64,000 bases of DNA from Sitta carolinensis (taxonomy: Eukaryota > Chordata > Aves > Passeriformes > Sittidae), in the NCBI GenBank assembly GCA_032173965.1, contig CM063288.1, positions 25,700,001 to 25,764,000 on the forward strand, given 5' to 3'. The notes below the pieces were generated by a model. It saw only the letters and a list, made by a program, of their open reading frames with translations. It was not told the DNA's origin and did not search any database. The position numbers and the translations under genes were made by a program. Shown piece after piece: positions 38,148-49,000 of this stretch. How positions within the stretch are numbered: the stretch's first letter is position 1; each line of letters starts with the position of its first letter.

Positions 38148-38718
38148 GTAGGCACTGCCTGGACCAGCTGCAAAAGAGGATATGTTTCTGACTAGTTTCA
38201 TTCTGCCTGATAGGGTCTTGGGAAATTGGCTGTCCACTCCCACAGAGCTTGGAAGCTTAGGGTTGTCACCATGAAATCCCAGGTTGCGTCCCTTGGTGCT
38301 GCTCAAAATCTGTACTAATGGCCATAAGTTCCACCTTTCCCCAGGGATGGCAATTTCTTTTCATTTTCTATTGTGGACCAGACATGGGGGTGTGGACATC
38401 ACCTACCTGCTGCTTCTTCCAGCTCCTGCGGGTCATAGTCCAAAAGATGGTGTATTTTATTACTTTTTGTTATGTTTTGTGTAAAACAATTATGTTCTAC
38501 ACAAACTAATTACATTTTTTAAGGGGAAAGGTGTGGCTGTTGTGGTATGTACGTTTGAAAGAGGAAGATGAGTCATAACTTCTCTTTATGAAATTTTCTA
38601 TATCTGCAGTCTCTTTGCCACACTGGTGTAACCCTGAAATTCCCCGTATTTTTTCCTTATCATTGGAGTTCCCCATAATCTTTCTGCTTAGTGGTATGGG
38701 AGTAGCAGGGGTTTGAGG

Positions 38719-38728
38719 AATAAATAAA
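38719..38728 (+). terminator. NRP2: Candidate intronic poly(A) signal (overlapping AATAAA pair)
   Basis: AATAAATAAA lies 572 bases after exon 9 and is followed at about 38742-38756 by the U/GU-rich CTGTTCTGTTTTTATG, at a usual downstream-element distance. It could end transcripts that retain the start of intron 9. Use of the site is inferred; AT-rich introns carry many unused AATAAA motifs. Confidence 0.35.
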
Positions 38729-39258
38729 TTCTCTGCTACTGCCTGTTCTGTTTTTATGCATACTCCTCTGCTTAAAATTTGGGTAATTTTTAATTTTTCC
38801 TGATCCTTCAAATGAGGGCTGATGCTATCTATAGTCCTCTGTTTATTCCCCACAGACTTTAGTTCGTGCATGTAAGCTGAAAAACAGCAGTACTTGGACT
38901 GTGAGGAAAACCAAGCATTTACACCACCCTAGAACAGCAGTAGCTTCTTTGTTTACCAAAGGACAAATCTAATCTCATTTTTATGTGAAGTTAGTGGATA
39001 TTCCCCAGGCTTCCCCTACATGGCTTGGATCAGAACCTAACCCCTGGATTCTGAGCAGAGGCCAGGAGAGATTGTGCAAGTTTCCTAGAAATAGCCTGGC
39101 TGGTCCTCTTGAAACCAGGAAGGAACAGCCCAATTTCTGCTTAGCTGGGCTTAATGGCCTGGAGTCAGGCAGCTAAACTACCTCAAACAGTGATTACGTT
39201 CTGCCAGACCCAAAACACCAAGTCTGATTGAGAGCATGTGAAATGCACACATCTCTTG

Positions 39259-39263
<5 letters not shown>

Positions 39264-39294
<31 letters not shown>
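39264..39294. repeat. NRP2: (TC)n microsatellite forming the exon 10 polypyrimidine tract
   Basis: About 15 uninterrupted TC units, followed by TTCTCTGTAG and exon 10. The microsatellite is itself the polypyrimidine tract of the acceptor. Confidence 0.93.
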
Positions 39295-39300
<6 letters not shown>

Positions 39301-39304
39301 GTAG

Positions 39305-39449
39305 CTTTTTGAAGGCAACATCCACTACGACATCCCCGAAGTCCGGAGGTTTGACCCTGTTCCTGCCCAGTACATCCGAGTGCACCCAGAGAGGTGGTCC
39401 CCAGCGGGAATAGGAATGCGCCTGGAGGTGCTGGGCTGTGACTGGACAG
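39305..39449 (+). CDS. NRP2: NRP2 exon 10: end of F5/8C domain b2
   Basis: The acceptor is TTCTCTGTAG and the donor GACAG|GTAGGA; 145 bases, residues 524-572. It reads L-F-E-G-N-I-H-Y-D-I-P-E-V-R-R-F-D-P, then AQYIRVHPERWSPAGIGMRL, then EVLGCDWT. The closing Cys (LGC) pairs with the PC-S-N Cys at the start of exon 9. Same length and phase (0 in, 1 out) as exon 8, as expected for duplicated discoidin domains. The frame is intact. Confidence 0.97.
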
Positions 39450-42400
39450 GTAGGAGCCCCTGCGCCTCGGCCCACTGGCTGCTCTGGCACCAGGCACTAA
39501 AACAGCAAGGTGCAAACTTAAGGTTATTTCCTGCTGTCCTACCTCGGCCATGCTGCGGCAGGGAGACTGCAGCCATGAAGGCAGCATCTCCAGGGTGGCA
39601 TGGCCAAACCTTTTTATTTCCACCTTGAAAAGAACTGGCCTTGATGCAGGATGTAGCCGCAATGTTTGGACTCTAAGCTTTCACACAGATTCACAAATTC
39701 CCATGCAGAATCTGTCCCAACTCCTTCACACTCCTTTCAGATCTTTTACCTGGACATTGTGCAGTCTTTCACGGTCTCTTATGATAGAGGACATTTGGGC
39801 TTTTTAGTCTAAATAATAAGACAAAAAGTAGGAGGAGAAGCAGAGGTACAGTGACCAATACTTTGTATCCTGAGCTGCCACAACAAGGCTTTGCTGTAAA
39901 AACAACAGTCCTTCTCTCACTGCACCCAGTGTGGAAACCTTTTTGCAGACAAGGTTGGGGAGTTAACTCTATGACATCTCTACAAACATCCTAAGACCTA
40001 GGAAATTTGTTCATTTTTGCCCACCTGTTTTTCACACGTGGTATGCCTTTCAGCCATCATTGTTTTTAGTACAGAGATGAAAACTGACTTCACACACTCA
40101 CTGGGATCAGTAGAGGTTGTGCTTCTGACCCTCTGAGGTCCAGTGGTGATTGATATCTCCATAGTTTCTTCCCCAAAAGCAAAAAATGCACCCAAAAGGT
40201 CATTGGGTCTGATGCTAACTTTGCAGTGCCAGCAGTTGTCCTCTTTTTTAATCTTTTATTTTTTAATAATATGCTTACATATGAATCTGGAGTCCAGATG
40301 TCAGTGATAAAGAGGTATGATTTCCATTTTATAAACACATCTGTAGAAGGCATTTTCTTGTAAGAAATCCCATTCTAGGAAGCTTAAAAGACACACAGCT
40401 TTTTTTTGCCCTCTTGTGCATTTTTTACTAGCACTTCCTCCTGTGATGTGCTGCAAGATGCATTGCAAACACTTAAACAGCAAATCACACAACACATGTA
40501 CACACTATTAATAATGATCATTTTTCACTTTTGAAGTCAATGGTAAATATCCCCCTGGACTGGCAATCCAATGTAAATTATCTGAACTTTAAATTAGATT
40601 AGATCTTAATTTAAATCTTATGACATCTTAGGATGTTATGGGAGAAGCAGGTGCAAGAAGCAGGAGCCGAGGGCTTTGTGCAGAAGTGGTCAGGCAGCTC
40701 CCACATTGCTGCTTCCTGCAGCTCCCAGGAGTCTCCAGCTGCCAGACCTCTGCAGACTGCTGCTGGATGCAGCACTGCCTCACTGCCATAAAGGGAGGCA
40801 GGCATGGAGGACCTCCAGCCACGTGCATGCCAGCCCTCCCACTGCACTCCTCCAGCTTAGAGAATGAGGGGTTTGTCATCTTTAACTTCTTGTGCTATTT
40901 TTTGCCCAAATATTCTTTTACACGTGTGTCCATGCTCGTTTTCTGTATCAGTAGCAACAGCACATGTTTTTTCCAGGCAAGGTGTTTTATGGTTCTTTCC
41001 CAGTCTGGATAATAATTTGCACATTGTAATGTTTAAAACTCAACTGCCAGGTCATAAATATCCGTAGCTTTATTAATCTACAGGCATTCAGCTTTGTAAT
41101 CAGAGCAGGGCTTGTAATCTTGTGGATTCACCATGTTATGAAAAGCATTTATATCCCTGATGCAACCTGGGGAGCAGAGATAGCCCATGGCATTATCTGC
41201 ATGCATAATCCAGGCTGGCTACATGCAGCAGGCCTTGACAGTGCCAAGACAGGGCCCTCCTTTGCTGGGAGGACCCAGGCATGTTACAGAAGTGGCTGCG
41301 AAAACCCAGGCAATTGCACTTGCTTGGGAACAAGATTAAGAAATGGATTAAAACAAGACAATTAAAAATATTTTTGAGTGAGGGTCTAAGCCCATGTGCA
41401 CCCCATCAGGTGTTTCTATTTCTTAGCAGCAGCAAGCATCTTAATTACTGTGTTAAACAGGTAACAGCCGTAGCCAGGCTCACAAACTAGCTGGCTACTA
41501 ACTCAAAAATTGGGAAGCAGGCAGTCAGCAATTGGCTTCTTTCAAAGACCTGCCAAAATTTTTCCTCTGAAGAGTGGAGAATGATGAATGTTCACTTGCA
41601 GCTGGGTTTCTCTCCTTTGAAGTTCCAAACATCTGGTTTCAATTGCTCAGTGACTTTGCATTTTGATTAGCAGTTACCACCAGTCGAACAGACACTTGCA
41701 GGGCCAGGGAGGAGTGAGAAAGCAAGCAAGCAAGACCTCTCTTTTTCACTTTCCATTTCACACATGACGCTGTCCTGCCTGTTATTTTCATTATCTCTTG
41801 TAACCATCGTGTTGCAGCTCTGCCATGGTAACTGATTTTTCAAGATATATTTCTGCGGCTTGTCCAGGGCAACGCAACACTGTTGATTTACATCCGCTCA
41901 GCATCTGTGTCCCATATGGGACTTGGCTTTCAAGGTCCTTCCACATTGTCACATTTCAGCTATAAATCTCAATATACAGGAACAACAACCTAAAAAAATG
42001 TACCAGCTCTAAATAAGTTCCAGGTTTTGATATGTTGCTTTCACCTGCTGCTTTTTTTTTCTTTTTCTTTTCTTTTTTTATTGCATTTTTCTGTGCCTGG
42101 CTGCTCGCAATTTGCTTCTTGGTTGCATTTGGAGTTTTATAGGGTTGTAACAAATTTGAACTTACAAATTAAAAGACTTTGAAGTTATTTGGTATTTTAT
42201 CCTGAACAAAAGAAAACCATTGGGAAAAAAAAAGAAAAAGTAAAAAAAACCCCAGAGAGTTTATGTACGACATGTTTAATAACAGGAAAATAAAAGGGCA
42301 TAAAGGAGCCTATGGAAAATATTCAATGTATTTAGCCATTTCCTCCTGCTTCTGGCTTTATTAAATGATATCCTGAAGGGTGCCAACAAAGAAACACAAT

Positions 42401-43164
42401 CACACATAACTGAGTAAAGCTGCCTCTTTCTAAAAGTGGAAAGAATCAAGTCTGCTGTACTCCACTTAATGCACCCATAAAAGGAGAGTTTGCTGGAACC
42501 TAATGTCATTTACTGTTGATCTTAATATCCTTCCCTTTCTTGCTTAAATTTCCCCTGACACCTGCTTGGAGGTTGTTACACATGGGCCACGTTAGAGAAA
42601 GGGAAATTGGACAGAGACCCTTTGAAAGCATAGTCAGGAGCCTGGAGTGTGAAACCAGATGCTTTGTGCAGTGAGCCAGAGCTCACTAGGGGATCCTCTG
42701 GGTCCGTTTGCGGTTACATCATTTGTGGGTTTGAGTGACTTGTTTTATAAACTGGCACAATTGGTGGGAATGTTGTATGTGTTTTTTCAATGTGTCATAT
42801 GCCTTTATGAAAGAAAAAGATGTTCTGCCTGTGATCTCACTTATCCAGTAATGACAGCTAAGAGGATTGCCAACACCCTTGTAGATTGTAGATTAAAAAA
42901 TTAAGAGAAAAAGTGGTGTGTATGTCTAGAGAAGAGGCTTGTTCAGTGGGAACTCCAAATCCATAGAACTCCCATATGGAAAGACAGTTCACTGGAAGTT
43001 CAAACCATGCTGACATTTGTAGCACATGGAAATCTCATGGCGTACTTGTTCTATCTCTTCCTGCCATTATAAGAACATGAGAAAAAGGGGTTTTGCCTTG
43101 TTTCTACTACCTGGAATTCTTGTACTGTCTGTTGTAAACAGCTTCTCTACTCCATTTTTTTCAG
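39450..43164 (+). other. NRP2: NRP2 intron 10 (3.7 kb)
   Basis: Runs from GTAGGA to TTTTTTCAG. It contains AT-rich, repeat-free sequence in its second half (about 41470-42560), with a short T/C-rich run near 42052-42079. No exon, RNA gene or transposon is recognised. Confidence 0.9.
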
Positions 43165-43281
43165 ATGTCAGGCCCACTGCAGAGACGCTGGTGCCCACTT
43201 TGAAGAGTGAAGAGACCACCACTCCCTACCCAACTGATGCAGAAGCAACTGACTGTGGTGATAGCTGTGGAGAAGAGGAGG
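43165..43281 (+). CDS. NRP2: NRP2 exon 11: Thr/Glu-rich linker between b2 and MAM
   Basis: The acceptor is CATTTTTTTCAG and the donor GAGG|GTATGT; 117 bases, residues 572-611. It reads D-V-R-P-T-A-E-T-L-V-P-T-L-K, then SEETTTPYPTDAEATDCGD, then SCGEEE. The SEETTTPYPT block aligns exactly with human T613-T615 and T619, reported O-glycan sites that carry polysialic acid on NRP2. After the second Cys the acidic tail is about two residues shorter than the human sequence as I recall it. This flexible stalk sets the spacing between the ligand-binding domains and the membrane-proximal MAM domain. The frame is intact. Confidence 0.95.
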
Positions 43282-43421
43282 GTATGTATCAGAGCAGCAC
43301 ATCTTTATCTCAATAACTGATGGGTTGAGAGCTAGGAAAATACTCTTATCTTCCCATTAGCGCAAGTACATGGGGCTGATTCCTGGAAAGCTTAGAGTAA
43401 TATTATTACTGATAGGCCAGG

Positions 43422-43458
<37 letters not shown>

Positions 43459-45853
43459 AAAACCAGCCTATAAACAAATCTGCCAAAATCTGATAAGTTC
43501 TATCAAGGAAGGATAGAAGAGCAAGAGATAGCAACTAATTTGGTCCCTAGGGTACAAGACATGAAGAGCTGGTCTCCCAGCTTACTTAAGTGACCTGAAG
43601 AAACTCATTTAGTGTCCTCTTTAGAACCATCTCCATTCCAGATCACCTCTTGGCTGGATGTCATAAACTCAGAAGGTGATTCAGACTGCCTGGTATGTAG
43701 GGGTCCTTTTGCAGAAGTCACAACTGTGGAAGTAAATCACAGCATGTATTGAAGACTGATGTCCTGAACACATATCTGCTTAAGGATCATCTTCCCTAAT
43801 TCAGCAGCTTAAAATTTAGGAGGACAGACTGGGCTCCTTGTGTGGGCAGTAAAAAGGGGGGAACGCTAACTCCATAGAGGATTTTATCTACCCAGTCTTA
43901 GATGGCTGTCAGATGTACATGAAGTGGTTTGGTATCTGTAGCACTTGACTACTTCTGACAATGTAAGAAGCTGAATGTTAGTTTAGACTCCATGCTGTGC
44001 TTGTTAAGAGCCAGTGCTGGGGCAGGGCTAATCTTCTCTGCCTCAAATTCCTATCTGTAAAAGCAGACATCATATTCTTCTGCTTCTTGCAAGGAGGATG
44101 TGAGCATCTAAAGCTTGTGAAATGTCCAGATGAAGAGGAGAGGGCTTGACAGAGTTGTGCAAGGTTAGTTGTACAGTCCAGTGTTCAGGAAATGCATTCC
44201 CCTGGGTGTAACAGCAGAGCTGGGCCTCAGCACTTGAGCATTTACACAAGGACTTCAATAAGAATCTCACAAGGAAAAACTATCCTGAGATAGCTCCCAG
44301 GACTTCTGTCACTCCAGCTTTCAGTCCCAAATTAAAAAAAAAAATTAATGGATTTTAAAATAAATAAATTTATAAAAGAATATTAATTGGCTTTTTCATG
44401 CCTCCCATGGGGGTTCTGTATTTTAGTTCTACAAATGTAAGTTGCAGAAGTAGCCCAAAGGGCCTGATGCTCATTGCTTTGCCTTAGTGATAAACCTGTG
44501 CAACCGTGCAACCATTGAGGCACTTGGGAAAGTGCTGAGAGGAAATTTAGGCCAAGAATTGTATTCTCTGCAAGAATACAATTACTGAGGGCAATCCAGG
44601 GCAAGAGAGCAAGCAGAGTATGCCATGGAGCGTGGAACCAGCTTCCCTGTCAGCTTCCCTCAGATTTAGCAACAATTTTCATTCTCATACTCCGTAAAAC
44701 AATGAGTGTGTTTCTCTGGACAATCAGATTTATGACAGCCAAACAGAAACAATGCTGCTCTCCAGGGTACAAGATTAGATTGGAATAAAAGGATCCATGA
44801 TCTGCATTGTTTTATTTTGGAGTGAGAGCATATAAAATAGGCCTGCTGCCCCTTGCAGTGAAGTTCTCCTAATGCCTATCACTTGAGTCACTCACCTCCT
44901 TCTGGCTATCACTCACTTTGTGGGCACTGTGATTTAAAACTTCCTCTTTGCTCAGGAAAATCCTGGCCTATAATTAGGCTCAGACATGCGTGTCCGCTGA
45001 GTGCTTGGTATGGATTCAGCCCATTTCTCAGCCTCCCTGCCACATGACTGATTCCCTCAACCAAAGGAGCCAGCAGCTGCCTCACTGCCACATGCAGCCC
45101 CTGGCATGTGCCCGCCTGCCCACAGCCCTGTCTCTGCAGGAAAGCTCTCCAGAGCTTTCAAAGCTGTTGTCACAGGGGAATTAACTCTGCTCCTGTTTCA
45201 AGATGGAAAGTAAAAGGACTTGCCCAACGACCATGTGGTGAGTCCATAGCAGAGCTAGAAATAGAGGCTGGCTTCTTTCACTCAGAATCCAAAAGCTTGA
45301 GCTCATGGTGGCCCCACATTTTCCCTGGTAACATTTCCACGAGAAGGTAGGAAGCAGTGAGTGACAGCTCTCCAGGATGACAGACAGCTCCCGTCTGGTG
45401 CAAGTGGCTAGGTCTGTCACTCAGGAGCTGGGTTTCTGGAGCACTTGAGATTCTCCTTTTGGAGCCAGGCAGGAACTGCTGAGCATGGGGCACTCAGGAA
45501 GGACTCTTCCCTGACATTTAAAAAGGCATTTAATATTGACCACTCTAGGGGAGGAAGAGAAGGTGCTGATAAGAGTCTGGAAGCATTTGGTTCTTGCTTT
45601 TATATTTGCTTAGTTTGGTGGATTAGCCACAGGACGTGGTGTGAACATTTTGATGATGCAGAATTTAAGGCTGATCCTTGGAGCTGAGGAAATGTGAGAT
45701 AGGTTAAAAGCATGTGTGAGTGAGATTTCATGCTTTTTCCAGTTTTGATGGCTTGCCAACTATTTTAGTTTGGGGTTGTTTTTTAATAGCAACCCTTCAT
45801 GGGTAGGTCATTTATTAATCCAATTTTATTTTGCTTCTGTTTCTTTTTATAAG
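43282..45853 (+). other. NRP2: NRP2 intron 11 (2.6 kb)
   Basis: Runs from GTATGT to TTTTATAAG. It holds a 32-base A run (43425-43456) and otherwise unique sequence. No exon or RNA gene is recognised. Confidence 0.9.
43425..43456. repeat. Poly(A) tract, 32 bases
   Basis: An uninterrupted A run in intron 11. No retroelement body is recognisable on its 5' side. Confidence 0.92.
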
Positions 45854-46006
45854 ATTTCCAACTCCCTGCAAACTTTAACTGCAACTTTGATCTTCCTGAA
45901 GACCTTTGTGGTTGGTCACACGACTTGGCAACTGGCTATACGTGGTCTTTTCAGCCTACAGGCACCTGGATTGGCAACTCTGAACCAAGCCCTGACACTG
46001 TGCCTG
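45854..46006 (+). CDS. NRP2: NRP2 exon 12: start of MAM (c) domain
   Basis: 153 bases, residues 611-662, with a weak AAG acceptor (TTTTTATAAG) behind a T-rich tract and donor CCTG|GTAAGA. It reads D-F-Q-L-P-A-N-F-N-C-N-F-D-L-P-E-D-L-C-G-W, the CNFDxxxxxCGW opening of a MAM domain, then SHDLATGYTWSFQPTGTW and a Ser/Pro-rich loop ending DTVP. The stretch between CGW and the next conserved motif (NYLQL, exon 13) is about six residues longer than in human NRP2 as I recall it. MAM domains support receptor multimerisation. The identification is firm from flanks and phase, although this is the least conserved exon. Confidence 0.93.
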
Positions 46007-49000
46007 GTAAGATGATTAATACCAAAGCAGGGAAGAGAGAGCTGATGGGGCTTTCTCCATGTGAACAGTATGAATGATTATTGCACAGCTATTATGAGTT
46101 GTGAGGGCTGTGCAGAGCTGAACTTCTTTTATGGAAACTTTCAGATGCTTTACTGTATTGTTCATGACTTATTTATAGGACTGTGACCGCTGGCACTGAA
46201 TTATCCTAACTGTCCTCTTGAGATAGCCTTGAATTGGACACTGGGCTTTGAATCCTGTGGGACTGTGAAGGCTAGCCCAGGCTTTGTTCCACATCCTAAT
46301 CCAAATGTCCTCTGTAGGATCCAGTGCTTTTTCCCCAGAATGCATTTCTCCCTCTCCCATATGTTACTCAGATTGCCTATAGTCTTCAGCTACTCTGTAC
46401 TCTGGGCTTGCAGAGGCTGGATTTCAGACTCATCCAAGTGGAGGATGAGCTAAGCCCTAAGAATGCCGGAAATGCCAGCTTCTTGCTGTTTGACTTTTGC
46501 TCTTTTTTCTCTTCGTGCTTTGGAAGCAGAAGATTTGCATGACTGTGACAGAGCCTAATTTATGAGGACCTCACTGAGATGTGCTGGCATGGGTTGCAAG
46601 GGAGCCTGCCTCTGGCAATGCAGTTGATAGATCAAGTTCTTCAGCTTCACATCTTGGAACTCTCGCCAGGACTAGTGTACTTTCCTTATCCCTCATTGAC
46701 TTTGTGGCATGGTTGGCATGAAGAACATTTGCCAATTTCCTTATAACAGTAGGCTGTGTCACTTCAGCACCACTTCACTCTCAGTCATTGCTTGTGAAAG
46801 TCAAGGATCCTGCAGGCGAGCTGGCTGATCTTACCTGTCCTGGGCTCTGCCCTGATGCCTGGTGATTCCAGTGTCTGCGTGTCCTGCGCCCAGGGAGCCG
46901 GGCGGGATGTGGGCCCCTCCTTGCCCTCCCCTGGGTAAGGTTGAGTCTCGGAATGCAAACATTCAGGCAAACCTGTTAGCCACCTGGCAGAGTCGCTGGC
47001 CAGATTGGCACTGCCGCCAGCCAGTTGGAAAGCCGTGCAGCCAACACCTGGTAGGCAGTGCTAAAGAGGAAAATATGTATTCCAGAAACATATGGGAAGA
47101 GGAGAATCTGCTACATCTCCACACACAAATCACCCCCACACAAATGCACACATCATTTCCCTCTTCAGCTCCTGAGGTGCTTAGCTTTTTTCTAAGAGAT
47201 ACGGTAATGCTGTAAGTGCAGCCCATATGGACATCTGAAAAATTCTTTGGCGTGACATAGGGATACAGTGTCTGCTATGGAGAAAAATATTTTCATATTT
47301 CAAGTGTTTATCTCTTCAGCATTTGAGTGCTTTAGAAGATTAATATCTGGAGCTCAGTGGAGCCTCAGGCAACAGGAGAGAACACTTACAGCCAGCCCCA
47401 GACTTAATAACCCTCCCCATCTCATTCACTGTAATAATGTTTAATTAATATGTCTCCTGCAAGTAGGATAAAAATTACTTATTTTTATAACTCAGACTCA
47501 ATTTTTCATTTCATTTCCTCTCCCCTGAGTCTCCCTACAATTAGTTGGCCATAGTTTCTTAGAAGATCCTGTTGTAGCCCAAGAGAGGCTGGTTCTGCCT
47601 CAGACGGCAGCATGCAGTCCTGGGTTTTTACCCTTCTTCTGCTCTTTCTCCTTTTTCTGTTATGAATTGTGCAGTTTGACTGTTGGGGCTGGGGAATGCT
47701 GTCCTGCTGAGTTCAGCGGTCTTTTTTGTGCCAGGGTGGAGCTCTCCCTTAGGGTGCTGTGCAGTCAGGCACTGAAGCACTGAGGTGGTGCAGGCAGGAA
47801 CTCCAGCAGTGCCCTGCAAGTCATGGGCTGTGTGGGCAGGGGAGGAGGTGGTGGCTCCAGGGGGCTGGAGTGACTTACCCATAGCAGTGGGGGAAGCCAG
47901 CAGCAAACACCAGCACAGGCTGAGGGATCAGCATTGGCACTGCCATGGATATACCTCCTGGCTGGCTCAGCCAAGGGTGTGGGCATCACACTGCCTTGCC
48001 CCCACAGCACGGGGCAGCAGAGCAGTTGGAATACAGAGGCATCACTGCTATGCCTCACTTTGGTCCTGCTCTTAGAAATTAAGAAGACATGACACAAAAA
48101 GAAGCAACTATTTGTTTTTTTCCTCCCCAAAGAACTTTTAAATGCAACTGGAGAAACATAAAAAAGAGGCAATGCCAGCTTCTTGGTGGTGACAGAATCA
48201 AAGCATTGTTTGGTTCACACTCCCCCCTTCTTCCCCTGCCCTTCCCTCGTGCTCCCTCCAGCACTTTGTTTCTAGTTAGAAAATTCATGCTCAGACTCCA
48301 GGGAGCAAGGAATGAAAAGCCGTTGTTCAGGTGGTCTTTGCTTGTGAATTCCCCCCCTGGGGTGAGCAGTTGGGTGAAGGAGAGCAGCTGTGCTTGGTTA
48401 GAGGCAGGGCAAAAGTTAAGGGAAAGTCAAGGCTGCTGGAGCCCAATTTGCTCTGATTTAAAGGTGCTGGCCCAGGCTAGAGGCCATGGCAGCTCCACAG
48501 TAGCAAGAAAGAGTGCTGTGCCTTTAAGAGTTATGTGGAATGTGTTTCTACTTCTTTTGAAAATGGCAAAACAAAAATTAAAATTAAAAAGGAAAAAATA
48601 ATAATGAAAGGAGGAGCCCTGGCTCAGTCTGCATAAGAGAGAGAGAGGGAAGGAAATGACCATGGTGAAATATCTTCTGTGAGACACTTGATTAGAAAAG
48701 TCTGCTGAGAGACAGGCCTGAATTCCTCAGATATCTCCCAATTTCATTTTATGCACTGCATGCAATTCCTCCTTGTCTTTGGCACAGAGAACTTCTCAAG
48801 ACTGACAAGACACCCACTGCTCTCATTCCACTATTTTTATTTCCAAGATACTCTTTCAGGCAGCTCTGCATTTCTTTTTTTAGCCCTGTGTTCCTTGGGC
48901 TCTTCACACCATGGATTAACTCCACGTCCTCTCCTGCAGGCTCCCATTACACGTCTGGGGACCTCATTGGCGAAAGTGGACCCAAAGTGCCCAGCTCAGC

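Larger units (their letters stand above)
38148..39304 (+). other. NRP2: NRP2 intron 9 (1.2 kb), possibly retained
   Basis: Runs from GTAGGC to TCTGTAG. Its first 48 bases stay open in frame with exon 9, then stop. A tandem AATAAA pair lies at 38719-38728. The intron ends in a long (CT)n acceptor tract. No separate exon is seen. Confidence 0.88.
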
